Notes: a model not told the origin generated them from the letters alone. Shown: positions 17,810 to 25,653, counted from the stretch's first letter. The stretch is DNA of 64,000 nt from a bacterium (GCA_037128595.1 JBAXWB010000001.1:62001-126000); one strand, 5' to 3'. A program made the numbers and translations.

Positions 17810-19077
17810 TGTGCGTTTACCTCCGTCAGACGGCTTGCGGGCAGTGAAGCCCCCAGGGCCCGTTCCATCCGGGCGGCCTGCATGCCCAGGGCGCCTTCCG
17901 CCATGGCTTCCATTATTTTTGCGCCCAACAGAAATCGTTCACTTTCGAGTAGATCCATGAAATCCACCTTGCCCGTGCGGTAACCCGCTTCGCTGGCGTT
18001 GAAGCGGGACAGCGCCTGCGGGATCAGTTCGGTGCGGTACAGGGCGAGCGTACGTTGTGCCGTCACCAACTTGAAGTGGGCGTCCTGGACGTCGAGGGCG
18101 CTTTGATGTTCTGCGGCTTCACGTGCCGCCTGGCTGGAGACCCGCATTTTCTCCGCCTCCCGAACTCCCGCCCGGTACGTCTCCCGACGGATGGGAAGAT
18201 CCACGCTGATCGTGAACATCACCATATTGTCGCTGGCTTCAATATCGCGGTATTCAAGGCCGAGCTTGTAGTCCGGGACCGATTCCTTTGACATCAATTT
18301 CTTCTCCAACTCGTAACGCTCAACCTGGGATTGAGCCGCTTGGATTTCTGGCCGGTTCGTTGCCGCCATGGCGTAAAGAAGATCCATATTGGTGCCGAAT
18401 TCGGTATTGGGTGAAGTCGTCACCGTTCCGATAGGCGTATCCACCTGGCGGTTCAAGAGTGTGTTAAGCTTGGCGTTCAGGGTGTTTTCCTGGGCCAGTG
18501 TTTCCAGGAGTTTTTGCTTCAGCAAGGTGATTTCAGATTGGGCCTTGAGGACATCCACCTGGGAGCGTTCGCCAGTGGCATACAGGGTTTCAGTCACTTT
18601 TACGAGGCGGCGGATGACCGATTCCTCTTCCCTTGTGATCGCGATTACCCGTTGAACGGCGTAGAGGTCGAAGTAACGCTCCTTGACCATCATCATCACG
18701 TCACGTGTCATGGTTTCGAGTTCGCGTTGCATCACTTCGGCATCTTTGATGGCGATGCCTTCGCGTAGCCCGCGTTTCCCGATCCACGGGAATTCCTGCT
18801 GAACCATGAACCGTTTTTCACCGGTGTTCGGCCAGGTCCCTCCGCTGGCTCGATCCATCCCGCTGTAGGTGAACATCGGGTTGGCTAACGCTCCGGCTTG
18901 AGCCGGCCGTTCCTGCATGGCCTCCCCTCTGGCACGCAAGCTCTGGAGCTCGGCATTGTCGCGAAAGGCGAGGTCCAGGGCGGTGGTCAGCGTGAGGTGG
19001 GTGGCGATCGGCAGTTCGGTCGCTGTTGCGATCGAGGCCCAGGCCAGTAATCCGGAGATGAGTATTGAATTTCGCAT
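17806..19077 (-). CDS. cusC: Outer-membrane efflux protein (TolC/CusC family)
   Basis: 423 aa with an N-terminal signal peptide (MRNSILISGLLAWASIATA) and the repeated long amphipathic helices of outer-membrane efflux proteins (two OEP domains, about 30-215 and 235-410). It forms the trimeric exit duct of the Cus pump. The first 100 residues contain GALANPMFTYSGMDRASG, typical of the metal-efflux branch. No N-terminal lipobox is seen, unlike E. coli CusC. Its stop overlaps the cusB start. A 150-bp gap with a family I repeat separates it from the upstream YHS gene. Confidence 0.92.
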   Translation of the reverse strand: MRNSILISGLLAWASIATATELPIATHLTLTTALDLAFRDNAELQSLRARGEAMQERPAQAGALANPMFTYSGMDRASGGTWPNTGEKRFMVQQEFPWIGKRGLREGIAIKDAEVMQRELETMTRDVMMMVKERYFDLYAVQRVIAITREEESVIRRLVKVTETLYATGERSQVDVLKAQSEITLLKQKLLETLAQENTLNAKLNTLLNRQVDTPIGTVTTSPNTEFGTNMDLLYAMAATNRPEIQAAQSQVERYELEKKLMSKESVPDYKLGLEYRDIEASDNMVMFTISVDLPIRRETYRAGVREAEKMRVSSQAAREAAEHQSALDVQDAHFKLVTAQRTLALYRTELIPQALSRFNASEAGYRTGKVDFMDLLESERFLLGAKIMEAMAEGALGMQAARMERALGASLPASRLTEVNAQ

Positions 19078-19094
19078 AACGTATCGTTCCTGTC

Positions 19095-19176
19095 AGGTGG
19101 CGTTCGACGTCCTCGGCGAACGATTTCTTGTCATCATACCGTCAATCAGCCGCCGGGGACGGCGGCTGCCACCTGT
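19095..19176. repeat. Family I structured repeat (clamp plus two hairpins), copy 1
   Basis: Outer clamp CAGGTGGC (from 19095) pairs with GCCACCTG (to 19176). Inside are two independent hairpins: GTTCG...CGAAC in the left arm and AGCCGCCG...CGGCGGCT in the right. Copy 2 at 47954-48041 has the same clamp with the two hairpin types swapped. Lies in the cusC-YHS gap and could act as an mRNA processing or attenuation element. Confidence 0.85.
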
Positions 19177-19227
19177 GCTTCACGCTTGATATTCACTGGC
19201 GTCCCATAGGGGCGCCAAGGATGGAGA

Positions 19228-19518
19228 TTAAGGCGCCTTGTCGAGCGTGATCCCTTCTTTTTCCATTAGGGCGATATACTTCGCCGGATCCTTTTTGAAG
19301 GCGGCAGGACAGCCATTGCAGCAGAAATAGACCCGCTTGCCATTGGCATCCGCGTAGATTCTAGAGTCAATCGCTCCGCCCATGATGGGGCAGACGGTTT
19401 GTTTTTTGACGACCTTGGCCTCTGTCGTTTTGTCGGTCGGCTGAGCTTCCGCTCCCATGACCACTCCGGCACCCATCAACATCACTACTGCGCTTACGGT
19501 TATTACGATCTTATTCAT
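19228..19518 (-). CDS. Small secreted YHS/TRASH-like metal-binding protein
   Basis: 96 aa with a signal peptide (cleavage near MGAEA). The mature part contains a YHS-like motif: CPIMGGAID, then YADANGKRVYFCC, then NGCPAAFKKDPAKYI. The CPIMGG and FCCNGC cysteines are likely metal ligands. Such proteins are common beside copper efflux genes and probably act as a periplasmic copper chaperone or buffer. A ribosome-binding site (GGAG) precedes the ATG. It lies between the metal sensor and cusC in the same operon. Confidence 0.87.
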   Translation of the reverse strand: MNKIVITVSAVVMLMGAGVVMGAEAQPTDKTTEAKVVKKQTVCPIMGGAIDSRIYADANGKRVYFCCNGCPAAFKKDPAKYIALMEKEGITLDKAP

Positions 19519-19550
19519 GTTTCTCCTTTTTTCTTGTTATGTTTTGCTTC

Positions 19551-20006
19551 CTATTCATTTGGCATACTGCATGTCTGGCACATGCAGTTTGAAATCAGCA
19601 CATCGAATCGTTTCCTTTGGTCCACATTCAGTAGAGCCCGCACTTTCCGTATCTGGTCCAGAGTGGCCCGTTCGCTGGCCTCGTAAGCGCGGCACATCTC
19701 GGTGATGACGGCGTCTGCCTTTGCGGTGTCGTTGGATTCGGAGGCCAGTGCCTGTCCCAGCCGTGCACGGGCCGCACAGTGATTCATGCAGCAATCGTTC
19801 AGTTTCGTGGCAAGTGTCAGGTGGAGCTGAGTGATCTCTTTGGCCTGCGCTTCGGAGAGGTTCAGTTCATGGGAGAGGAACGATACATCCCGCAGGCGGT
19901 CAATGGAAGGAGCAGGTCGTCCGCAGTGGGCCATTTTGGTGATGCTGAAAGCCAGAACCCCGACGGCGACGGCCACGACTAAAGGAATGATCCATGACCG
20001 ATTCAT
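19551..20006 (-). CDS. Periplasmic heavy-metal sensor (CnrX/ZraP-like), Cys-rich
   Basis: 151 aa with one N-terminal transmembrane anchor (about 5-25) and a helical periplasmic domain resembling CnrX/NccX/ZraP heavy-metal-resistance proteins (LSHELNLSEAQAKEITQLHL and LLNVDQRKRFDVLI). Potential ligands are clustered in two places: NDCCMNHC (about 95-102) and a C-terminal CMCQTC. Cysteine enrichment fits Cu(I) sensing better than the His/Met/Glu sites of nickel/cobalt CnrX. Its start overlaps the stop of the anti-sigma-like gene (ATGA), implying a membrane complex of the two. Role in releasing a sigma factor is inferred from CnrYXH. Confidence 0.83.
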   Translation of the reverse strand: MNRSWIIPLVVAVAVGVLAFSITKMAHCGRPAPSIDRLRDVSFLSHELNLSEAQAKEITQLHLTLATKLNDCCMNHCAARARLGQALASESNDTAKADAVITEMCRAYEASERATLDQIRKVRALLNVDQRKRFDVLISNCMCQTCSMPNE

Positions 20007-20347
20007 CGTATTCCTCCAGTCGCCATCGCGAGATAGGATCCTGCCAGTGTTTGTGCATGGAGCAACGAGGTTTCGGCATGGTTTCGGTCAGGGGTGGATG
20101 GCACGTTAAACGCCAAGCCTATGCCGAGGACAAGGCCCGCAGCCGCAGCCATGGCATTAATCCATGAAAGGGATGGTGTAGCCCATTCCCGTGTCGTCGG
20201 TTGTGAGGTGCGATGAATTTTGCTCCATACCTCTGTTTCAAAGGTGACGCCTGTATTGATTCCCTGCCACTCTTGCAACAGGGTGGTCAAGTTATCGTCT
20301 TTCACGATTGGGTTTTTCTGACGCCAAAATGACTTTTTGTTGAACAT
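20003..20347 (-). CDS. Putative membrane anti-sigma factor (CnrY-like)
   Basis: 114 aa. The N-terminal cytoplasmic part includes NLTTLLQEWQGINTGVTFE and TEVWSKIH, resembling the short sigma-binding segment of small anti-sigma factors, followed by a single transmembrane helix (about 70-88, INAMAAAAGLVLGIGLAF) and a short periplasmic tail. First gene of the copper operon, translationally coupled to the metal sensor. GGAG lies 7 nt before the ATG. No enzymatic motif is present. The anti-sigma assignment rests on topology and context; the only sigma gene nearby is the ECF factor at the other end of the operon. Confidence 0.66.
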   Translation of the reverse strand: MFNKKSFWRQKNPIVKDDNLTTLLQEWQGINTGVTFETEVWSKIHRTSQPTTREWATPSLSWINAMAAAAGLVLGIGLAFNVPSTPDRNHAETSLLHAQTLAGSYLAMATGGIR

Positions 20348-20435
20348 CGTGCATCTCCGGTTTCAGGCTTCTATTAGGTATAACGCTGCAGGGCAGGAAA
20401 ACCCTCGAGGAATGGCGTTGAGATAAGGGGCTTTT

Positions 20436-20517
20436 CGTAATCGTAATCATAATCATAATCTTAATCTTGTTCTTACTCATTCAGAGAGAAGGGATTATGA
20501 TTACGATTGCGATTAAG
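20436..20517. repeat. TAATCR hexamer array with inverted partner
   Basis: Five or more tandem hexamers (TAATCG, TAATCA, TAATCT) at 20438-20468 face an inverted array (GATTATGATTACGATT) at 20493-20508 extended by GCGATTAAG. They could fold into a hairpin. The element fills the divergent intergenic region between the copper operon and the membrane protein gene, so it sits where both promoters should be. Confidence 0.78.
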
Positions 20518-20576
20518 AGGGTACGCCTCATTCCTCCTCGACACCGTGCTCTGCGATATGGCACGTTGATGGGCCT

Positions 20577-23168
20577 ATGACGATGTTTCGCAGGTTCATC
20601 ATTTCGGTTCTGGTGGTACTGGCGGTCTGGATGTTTTTTTCCTGGCCGGTGCCCCGGTATCTGGGAGAGGGCATCAGTTCAGCCTCCCAGAATATCGAGA
20701 AGGGGGCCACCCGCTCCATGATTCCGGGGGATCATCTCCAGTTCCTATACCAGTTCTGGCTTACCGGTGACACCCTTAAGGGGCATACCCCGCTCTTTAT
20801 CAATCCCTACGAGTTCAATGTCGGGAATGATGCCGATGGCGCGTTTCGTGGCACCTATTATGTGCCGTTTTCCCTTTTCTATGCCCTTGGCGAGGCCATG
20901 GGCGGGCGCGCCTTCGGCTATAACTTCAACCAGATCATCACGATGTGGATCATGTTCTTTTTCACCTGGCTGCTGGTTCGGCGTTACAGCCACGAGGACT
21001 GGGTCTCGCTGGGTGCCGCCGTGGTGGGGCTCGTTATCCCCTATTCCTGGATCACGATGTTTGATGGCAGTCCGACCGGCCTTACCATGATGTGGATGCC
21101 GATCCTCTTCTGGGCATTGGATATCATGATCGCCGAACGCAAGCTCTGGGCGGGTGCCGTCGCCGGAATCGCCATCTGCCTGGCCGAGAGTGACACCCAC
21201 GTCTTTTTCTTCTCCCTGCTGGCCGCACCGGTCTGGTGCGGGCTGAGTTATCTCTTCCATTATCCCGGCCAATGGCCCGTGCGGGCCCTGTTCCGGTCGC
21301 TGCTCAAGGCGGCCCTGCCGCTGCTGCTCTTTCTGGCGGTGGCGGTGTGGCAGGCCTGGTATGTCAGGCATTCGGTGCAGGACACCACGCTGGCAACGAC
21401 CTCCCGCTCCATTGAGGAAATCCGCGCGGGCTCACCGCTGATGTCGGGGCTGGTCCGGCTGTCCAATACCGGCGAAGGCCGCAAGATCTACCTGGGTGGC
21501 TATCTGCTGGTGCTGCTGGCGGCCGGGGCCTGGAGGCTGGCGCGGGCCCGCCGCGACGAGGGGGAGGCGCGAAAGTGGCCCCTGCTGCCGGTCATATTGC
21601 TGGGTGGCGGGATTCTGGCCGTGGCCATGTTAGCCACCGGGATTCATAATCCCGGCGGCCCTCGCGCCTGGAAGGTGGTCATGACCCTGATCCCGCCTTA
21701 CGGGATGATCCGTCAGCCTCATAAGATTTTCTGCCTGATGCCCGTTCTGATCGCGTTGGCGGCCGGCATTCTCTGGCCCGCCTTGTTGCGCGGGCTCACG
21801 GCGAGGTGGCGGACGGTGGCGCTGTTGGTGATGGTGGTGCCGATCGTTTACGACTTTGGACATCGCATTTACCCCACGGTCTGCCTGCTTGACCGCGAGC
21901 AGGGCGCCTTCAAGGCGATTGCGGAGGATGCGAAGGAGGAAGGCAATCCGCGCCCGCATCTGCTGTCCCTGCCGATCTGGCCCGGTGACTCGCATTTTGA
22001 CTCGCTGAATGAGTATTACATCTCCCTCTACCGGTTACGCATGGTAAACGGCTATGGCGGGACGGTCCAAAAGTCGTATCAGGATAATATCTTCCAGCGG
22101 CTGGAGAGCATGAATGTGGGCGGACTGGCCGATGAGCAGCTCGATTTTCTATTAAGTCGCGGGGTGGGTTACCTTGTCCTGCATGAGGATAACTTTCCCG
22201 AGAAGGTATCCCCCTTCCCGGTGGGACAGGTCCTCAATGCGTTGAGGACTCATCCGCGGCTCAAGGGGCTTGGGCAGGATGGCGCGGTGTGGGCATTTAA
22301 GATTTTGCCATTGGTGAAAATCAAGATGGTTTCGACGGAGCGAAACCCTCCAATGAATAAGAATTCTCTTTTGGAGGGTTTCGCTCCGTCGAAACCATCT
22401 TCAACTTGTTACTTCCCTGCGCGAATGTTTGAATTTGAGAATCTGGTGGCTGAATCCCCAATGAAAGTGACCGGCACCGACTATCTGACGCTTTCCTCAG
22501 CGGGGCAGGTGGTGGGGGTTCCCTCCTCCATGACGCTGCTGGACCTGCCGCTGAAATGGCTGATACGCACTAAAGGCTCAGGGACGCTCCTGGTCGCGCC
22601 AGTGCTGGGATCGGTCACGAATCCGCCGGTACGGCTGGTGGTGGACTCGCCCGACTGGACCTGGCAGTCACTCCCCATTCCGGCCGGGGTCGGTGTGACG
22701 GGCGTTGGGGCGGTGGTGGGGTGGGGTGAAGGTGTGGTGGTCGTCGATTCTATCATTCTGGCCGCGGGCGACTGGGTGAGCCCGGTGCCGGGCGCGAGTC
22801 TGGAGTGGCCGGCCAGTGCCTTTTTCCATGCCGGCTATACCCATCCTGAGACTCAGTCGGTTACCTTGAGGGCGAAGGTGGAGCCAAGTTCCATTGTGTT
22901 TTATGGCCCGAAGCTCCCCTTGGACGCCGGGCTTTATGACATTGAGCTCGTGTTCGATTCACCGGCCGCCGCGGGAACGGGGCTGGGCCAGTATAATATC
23001 CGCTGGCGCGGCGATGAGACACAACCCTGGACCCCTGCGGTGGCCGGATCCCGTGCCATCAGTCAATTCCGGCAGAACGACAACCGCCCCTTTTTCCTGG
23101 CCTTCCAGTTCGCCCGCTCCGCCGACATGACCATCACGAAAGTCGTGCTGTCGCGCATTAAGGAATAA
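20577..23168 (+). CDS. Large polytopic membrane protein, YfhO/GT-C-like, function unknown
   Basis: 863 aa. About ten transmembrane helices occupy residues 1-430, starting with FIISVLVVLAVWMFFSW; a soluble beta-rich domain fills the C-terminal half. An acidic/His loop after the first helix (IPGDHLQFLYQFW) and the overall topology resemble GT-C glycosyltransferases or YfhO-type proteins, suggesting lipid-linked sugar transfer at the membrane, but no family motif is decisive. Residues about 583-609 (VKIKMVSTERNPP... FAPSKPSS) are encoded by a perfect 31-bp inverted repeat inserted in frame between the two halves. Divergent from the copper operon; no strong ribosome-binding site, and ATG at 20583 is an alternative start. 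Confidence 0.8.
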   Translation: MTMFRRFIISVLVVLAVWMFFSWPVPRYLGEGISSASQNIEKGATRSMIPGDHLQFLYQFWLTGDTLKGHTPLFINPYEFNVGNDADGAFRGTYYVPFSLFYALGEAMGGRAFGYNFNQIITMWIMFFFTWLLVRRYSHEDWVSLGAAVVGLVIPYSWITMFDGSPTGLTMMWMPILFWALDIMIAERKLWAGAVAGIAICLAESDTHVFFFSLLAAPVWCGLSYLFHYPGQWPVRALFRSLLKAALPLLLFLAVAVWQAWYVRHSVQDTTLATTSRSIEEIRAGSPLMSGLVRLSNTGEGRKIYLGGYLLVLLAAGAWRLARARRDEGEARKWPLLPVILLGGGILAVAMLATGIHNPGGPRAWKVVMTLIPPYGMIRQPHKIFCLMPVLIALAAGILWPALLRGLTARWRTVALLVMVVPIVYDFGHRIYPTVCLLDREQGAFKAIAEDAKEEGNPRPHLLSLPIWPGDSHFDSLNEYYISLYRLRMVNGYGGTVQKSYQDNIFQRLESMNVGGLADEQLDFLLSRGVGYLVLHEDNFPEKVSPFPVGQVLNALRTHPRLKGLGQDGAVWAFKILPLVKIKMVSTERNPPMNKNSLLEGFAPSKPSSTCYFPARMFEFENLVAESPMKVTGTDYLTLSSAGQVVGVPSSMTLLDLPLKWLIRTKGSGTLLVAPVLGSVTNPPVRLVVDSPDWTWQSLPIPAGVGVTGVGAVVGWGEGVVVVDSIILAAGDWVSPVPGASLEWPASAFFHAGYTHPETQSVTLRAKVEPSSIVFYGPKLPLDAGLYDIELVFDSPAAAGTGLGQYNIRWRGDETQPWTPAVAGSRAISQFRQNDNRPFFLAFQFARSADMTITKVVLSRIKE
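22323..22401. repeat. Family II structured repeat inside a coding sequence
   Basis: Arms 22323-22353 and 22371-22401 are perfectly complementary over 31 bp with a 17-nt loop. Each arm also contains its own hairpin (GGTTTCG ACGGAG CGAAACC). A related copy lies at 43906-43985. The element is read through in frame by the membrane protein gene. Confidence 0.95.
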
Positions 23169-23193
23169 GCCCTCACCTTTTCACTGCGTCCGC

Positions 23194-23216
23194 CCTGATT
23201 CTCATCCTGAATCAGG
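23194..23216. terminator. Hairpin after membrane protein gene, weak terminator candidate
   Basis: CCTGATTC (23194-23201) pairs with GAATCAGG (23209-23216) across a 7-nt loop, 25 nt after the stop codon. No T-run follows, so intrinsic termination is doubtful. Confidence 0.4.
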
Positions 23217-23279
23217 CAGTAAAATCACTGCGAAGGAAGCAGGATAATCGGTGGCGGTATGTGATTATCGGTATTTGAT

Positions 23280-23339
23280 TTGACTTAGAGCTTAAATTTT
23301 AATGTATTGTGGGGGTACAATTCCAGTACACAGCAATAC
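23280..23339 (+). promoter_or_regulatory. Predicted promoter and operator A (autoregulatory)
   Basis: TTGACT at 23280-23285, 17 nt, then TGTATT at 23303-23308 (weak -10). Downstream is TACA (23316) N7 TACA (23327) N4 AATAC (23335-23339), the element shared with promoters B and C. It ends 3 nt before the start codon of the GntR/SBP regulator, leaving no room for a normal ribosome-binding site. An additional GTATTG at 23304 is inverted relative to the terminal CAATAC. Confidence 0.66.
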
Positions 23340-23342
23340 GTT

Positions 23343-24812
23343 ATGAAGTTACAGCCACGAGTACAGCGGTTCGAAAAGGTGAAGGCGGCGCTCATCAGCG
23401 CCATTGTCAGTGGACAATTCAATCCCGGGGACCGTCTTCCCTCTTTGAGGGATCTGAGCGTGAACTTCAAAGTGTCCCTGGCCACAGTCCAATTGGCTGT
23501 CAAGGAAATGAAAGACGAAGAGTGGCTCGTGACGGTTCCCTGCAAAGGGGTTTCTGTAGCCGAACCGCTGCCGCCCATCGCCCACCTGATGCGACTTAAG
23601 GACGCCCGTAAATTGGCCGATCACGCGCATAATTTGATCCTGCCCAGGCAGAGTACCGTCGAGCTGAAATGTCTGGTCTATGATGAGGCCCTGCTGCCTG
23701 TATTTGAGTGGGCCGCACGGGAATACGCCGAAGCCTATGCCCCTTATTCCCTGCGGGTTGAGGTGCAGCCGTTGGCGGGGGGCGATGAGGAGGCGATCCG
23801 CAATATGGATGCAGACCTGATCCTGCTTCCTTCTTACGCGGCCAGCCGTGCCATGCGCATCGGGGTCATTACCCCTTGTGACGGGATGCTGGGCCGGGGT
23901 GAAGACCGGTTTGCCGATATCCCCAAAGAGATCGTTGATATGGTTTCCTATGAGGGGAAACGGTGGGGCATGCCCCTGATGGTGGGCGCGCCGATTCTGG
24001 TGGCCAATGAGGGGGTGTGCCGGACGGCAGGGATCGATGCGGCCAGCCTGACCGATGTGGACTCATTATTGAAGGCCGTGGAAACCGCGGCGGGCGCTGA
24101 TTTAAGGGACAAGGATGCCCTGGTTTTCTGTCTGACGTTTATTATGCCTTTCTTAATCTCCGCCGGGTTTGATTTCCCCGGGATTACGCATGTCTCGGAG
24201 ATGATGGCACGCCCCGCAGTCCGGGCCTTGCTGGAGCGCTTGAAACAGGTGGCCCATCAGCCGGCCGTGGCGGTGACCCGGTTTGATCATTGGGACACGA
24301 CGGATTATTCCAGGGTGGCCGTGGGCCATTATCCCTCCAGTCTTTTCTGCCGCGATTTGAAGAAGCGGGCGGGCGCGCACGTTCTTCCCATTCCCGGGGC
24401 GCCGGGTGGCGCCCTGACGGCTTGGGCCTATAGCATGTGCGTCAGTACCCGGTCCGTTCATGTGTTCGAGGCGTGGGACTGGGCGTCTCATTTGGGGGGC
24501 GTGGCCTTTCAGACGCGCCTTGCCGAGTTATCCTATGATGTTCCCGCGAGCGCCAATGCCCAGGTGTGTCGTGCCTTTGAAGGGGCGGTGGGGGAAGAAA
24601 ATGCACGGACACTCCAGGCGCTAATCCGCAAGAGCAGCCATATCTATCAGGTCGGAACCGAAGATGCGATGCGCTATGTATGGGAAGTGCTGGGTAATGA
24701 ACTTTACGGATTTGTCACCGGTAAGGTTGATTACGAGCGCATGTCCGAGCGGGTGAAGACCAAGACAGAGCGCTATTTATTGCGTGCGGGTAATGGCGAG
24801 TTGACCGTTTAA
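23343..24812 (+). CDS. GntR-type regulator fused to an ABC solute-binding-protein-like domain
   Basis: 489 aa. Residues about 5-72 form a GntR-like winged helix (ALISAIVSGQFNPGDRLPSL, then LSVNFKVSLATVQLAVKEM). The remainder resembles a family 1 extracellular solute-binding protein (YEGKRWGMPLMVGAPILVAN and VFEAWDWASHLGG are typical) but has no signal peptide, so it is a cytoplasmic sugar-sensing domain. This architecture suggests a repressor or activator that binds an oligosaccharide directly. It precedes the glycan region, and its own promoter shares an element with two others downstream. The start at ATG 23343 gives a family-like N-terminus; no clear ribosome-binding site is present because the operator occupies that position. 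Confidence 0.84.
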   Translation: MKLQPRVQRFEKVKAALISAIVSGQFNPGDRLPSLRDLSVNFKVSLATVQLAVKEMKDEEWLVTVPCKGVSVAEPLPPIAHLMRLKDARKLADHAHNLILPRQSTVELKCLVYDEALLPVFEWAAREYAEAYAPYSLRVEVQPLAGGDEEAIRNMDADLILLPSYAASRAMRIGVITPCDGMLGRGEDRFADIPKEIVDMVSYEGKRWGMPLMVGAPILVANEGVCRTAGIDAASLTDVDSLLKAVETAAGADLRDKDALVFCLTFIMPFLISAGFDFPGITHVSEMMARPAVRALLERLKQVAHQPAVAVTRFDHWDTTDYSRVAVGHYPSSLFCRDLKKRAGAHVLPIPGAPGGALTAWAYSMCVSTRSVHVFEAWDWASHLGGVAFQTRLAELSYDVPASANAQVCRAFEGAVGEENARTLQALIRKSSHIYQVGTEDAMRYVWEVLGNELYGFVTGKVDYERMSERVKTKTERYLLRAGNGELTV

Positions 24813-24823
24813 AGAAGGGCTTG

Positions 24824-25564
24824 ATGCATACGCGTTATTCACTGGCCGTCAATCTGAGACGTTTGGGAATCGCTCCGGGCGATATCCTTTTCATTCATTC
24901 CTCCTATCGGAGTTTAGGGCCTGTTGAGGGCGAAGCTGGTGCAGTGGTGGGCGCTCTGGAGGATGCGGTTGGCCCGGAGGGCCTGCTGTTGATGCCTTCC
25001 TTCAACCTGAAAGTTAAAGGAGGCGAAGCCCGGGCAGCCATTTGGAACCCCGCCACCTCGCCTTCCACGGTCGGGTGGCTCACTGAATATTTCCGGACGA
25101 TGCCGGGGACGGTCCGCTCCGATCATTACTCCCACTCCGTCGCCGCGCGCGGAAAGGATGCCATCGCTTATGTCAACGAGCACCTCAGTCCGGAAGGGAT
25201 GGAGAGCCCGTGGGATCGCAGTCCCTGGGGGCGCACCTACGGTACCCGGTCTCCAATGATGAAGGCCTACCAACAGCCGGCAAGCAAGGTGCTGATGCTT
25301 GGGGTCGACTATCTATCCTCAACCTATTGTCATTTTGTCGAAACGATGTTCTGGGCTTGGAACAAATCGACAACGCCCGATGCGCCCTACCAATTCATCA
25401 ACAGCGAGGTGGCCGGAGCCTGGTGGGACGGCCAGGGTCGCCTGATCCGGGGCATGGTAGGCGATGCGGATTCACGGTTATTCGGTATCCGCGATTTCGT
25501 TGATAACCTTCTGGATGCCGTCAAGGTCGAGCCGGACCGTTTTTTGAGAAAACCGGTGGATTAA
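24824..25564 (+). CDS. AAC(3)-family (FrbF/YokD-like) N-acetyltransferase
   Basis: 246 aa of the aminoglycoside 3-N-acetyltransferase fold. Motifs: GDILFIHSSYRSLGP near the N-terminus, LLMPSFN, SDHYSHSVAARGKDA (conserved catalytic His region) and KVLMLGVDYLSSTYCHFVE. It transfers acetyl from acetyl-CoA to an amino group. Beside a carbohydrate regulator an amino sugar is a more natural substrate than an antibiotic, but this is inference. AAGAAGGG lies 5 nt before the ATG; it follows the regulator by 11 nt and is probably co-transcribed with it. Confidence 0.86.
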   Translation: MHTRYSLAVNLRRLGIAPGDILFIHSSYRSLGPVEGEAGAVVGALEDAVGPEGLLLMPSFNLKVKGGEARAAIWNPATSPSTVGWLTEYFRTMPGTVRSDHYSHSVAARGKDAIAYVNEHLSPEGMESPWDRSPWGRTYGTRSPMMKAYQQPASKVLMLGVDYLSSTYCHFVETMFWAWNKSTTPDAPYQFINSEVAGAWWDGQGRLIRGMVGDADSRLFGIRDFVDNLLDAVKVEPDRFLRKPVD

Positions 25565-25581
25565 TATATCTATCCTTTTGT

Positions 25582-25636
25582 TTGACACATCTCTTTAAAT
25601 AGTCTTTAATAATACAGTTTTGATACACGGCAATAC
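25582..25636 (+). promoter_or_regulatory. Predicted promoter and operator B
   Basis: TTGACA at 25582-25587, 17-nt spacer, TTTAAT at 25605-25610. Two bases later the shared element begins: TACA (25613) N7 TACA (25624) N4 AATAC (25632-25636). It covers the expected transcription start, a classic repressor position, and drives the 25654 gene. Confidence 0.76.
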
Positions 25637-25653
25637 GCTTCGGGAGTGATGAT

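Noticed and set aside
19095-19176. Possible tRNA because of a cloverleaf-like fold
   Set aside because: No acceptor CCA, no D or T-loop consensus, no anticodon arm; the swapped copy at 47954 shows it is a repeat.
20292-20480. Small minus-strand open frame upstream of the anti-sigma-like gene
   Set aside because: Its N-terminus is made by the TAATCR repeat and it overlaps the true gene start; no conserved content.
22323-22401. Intrinsic terminator
   Set aside because: Although a strong hairpin, it lies inside a continuous coding frame and is not followed by a T-run.
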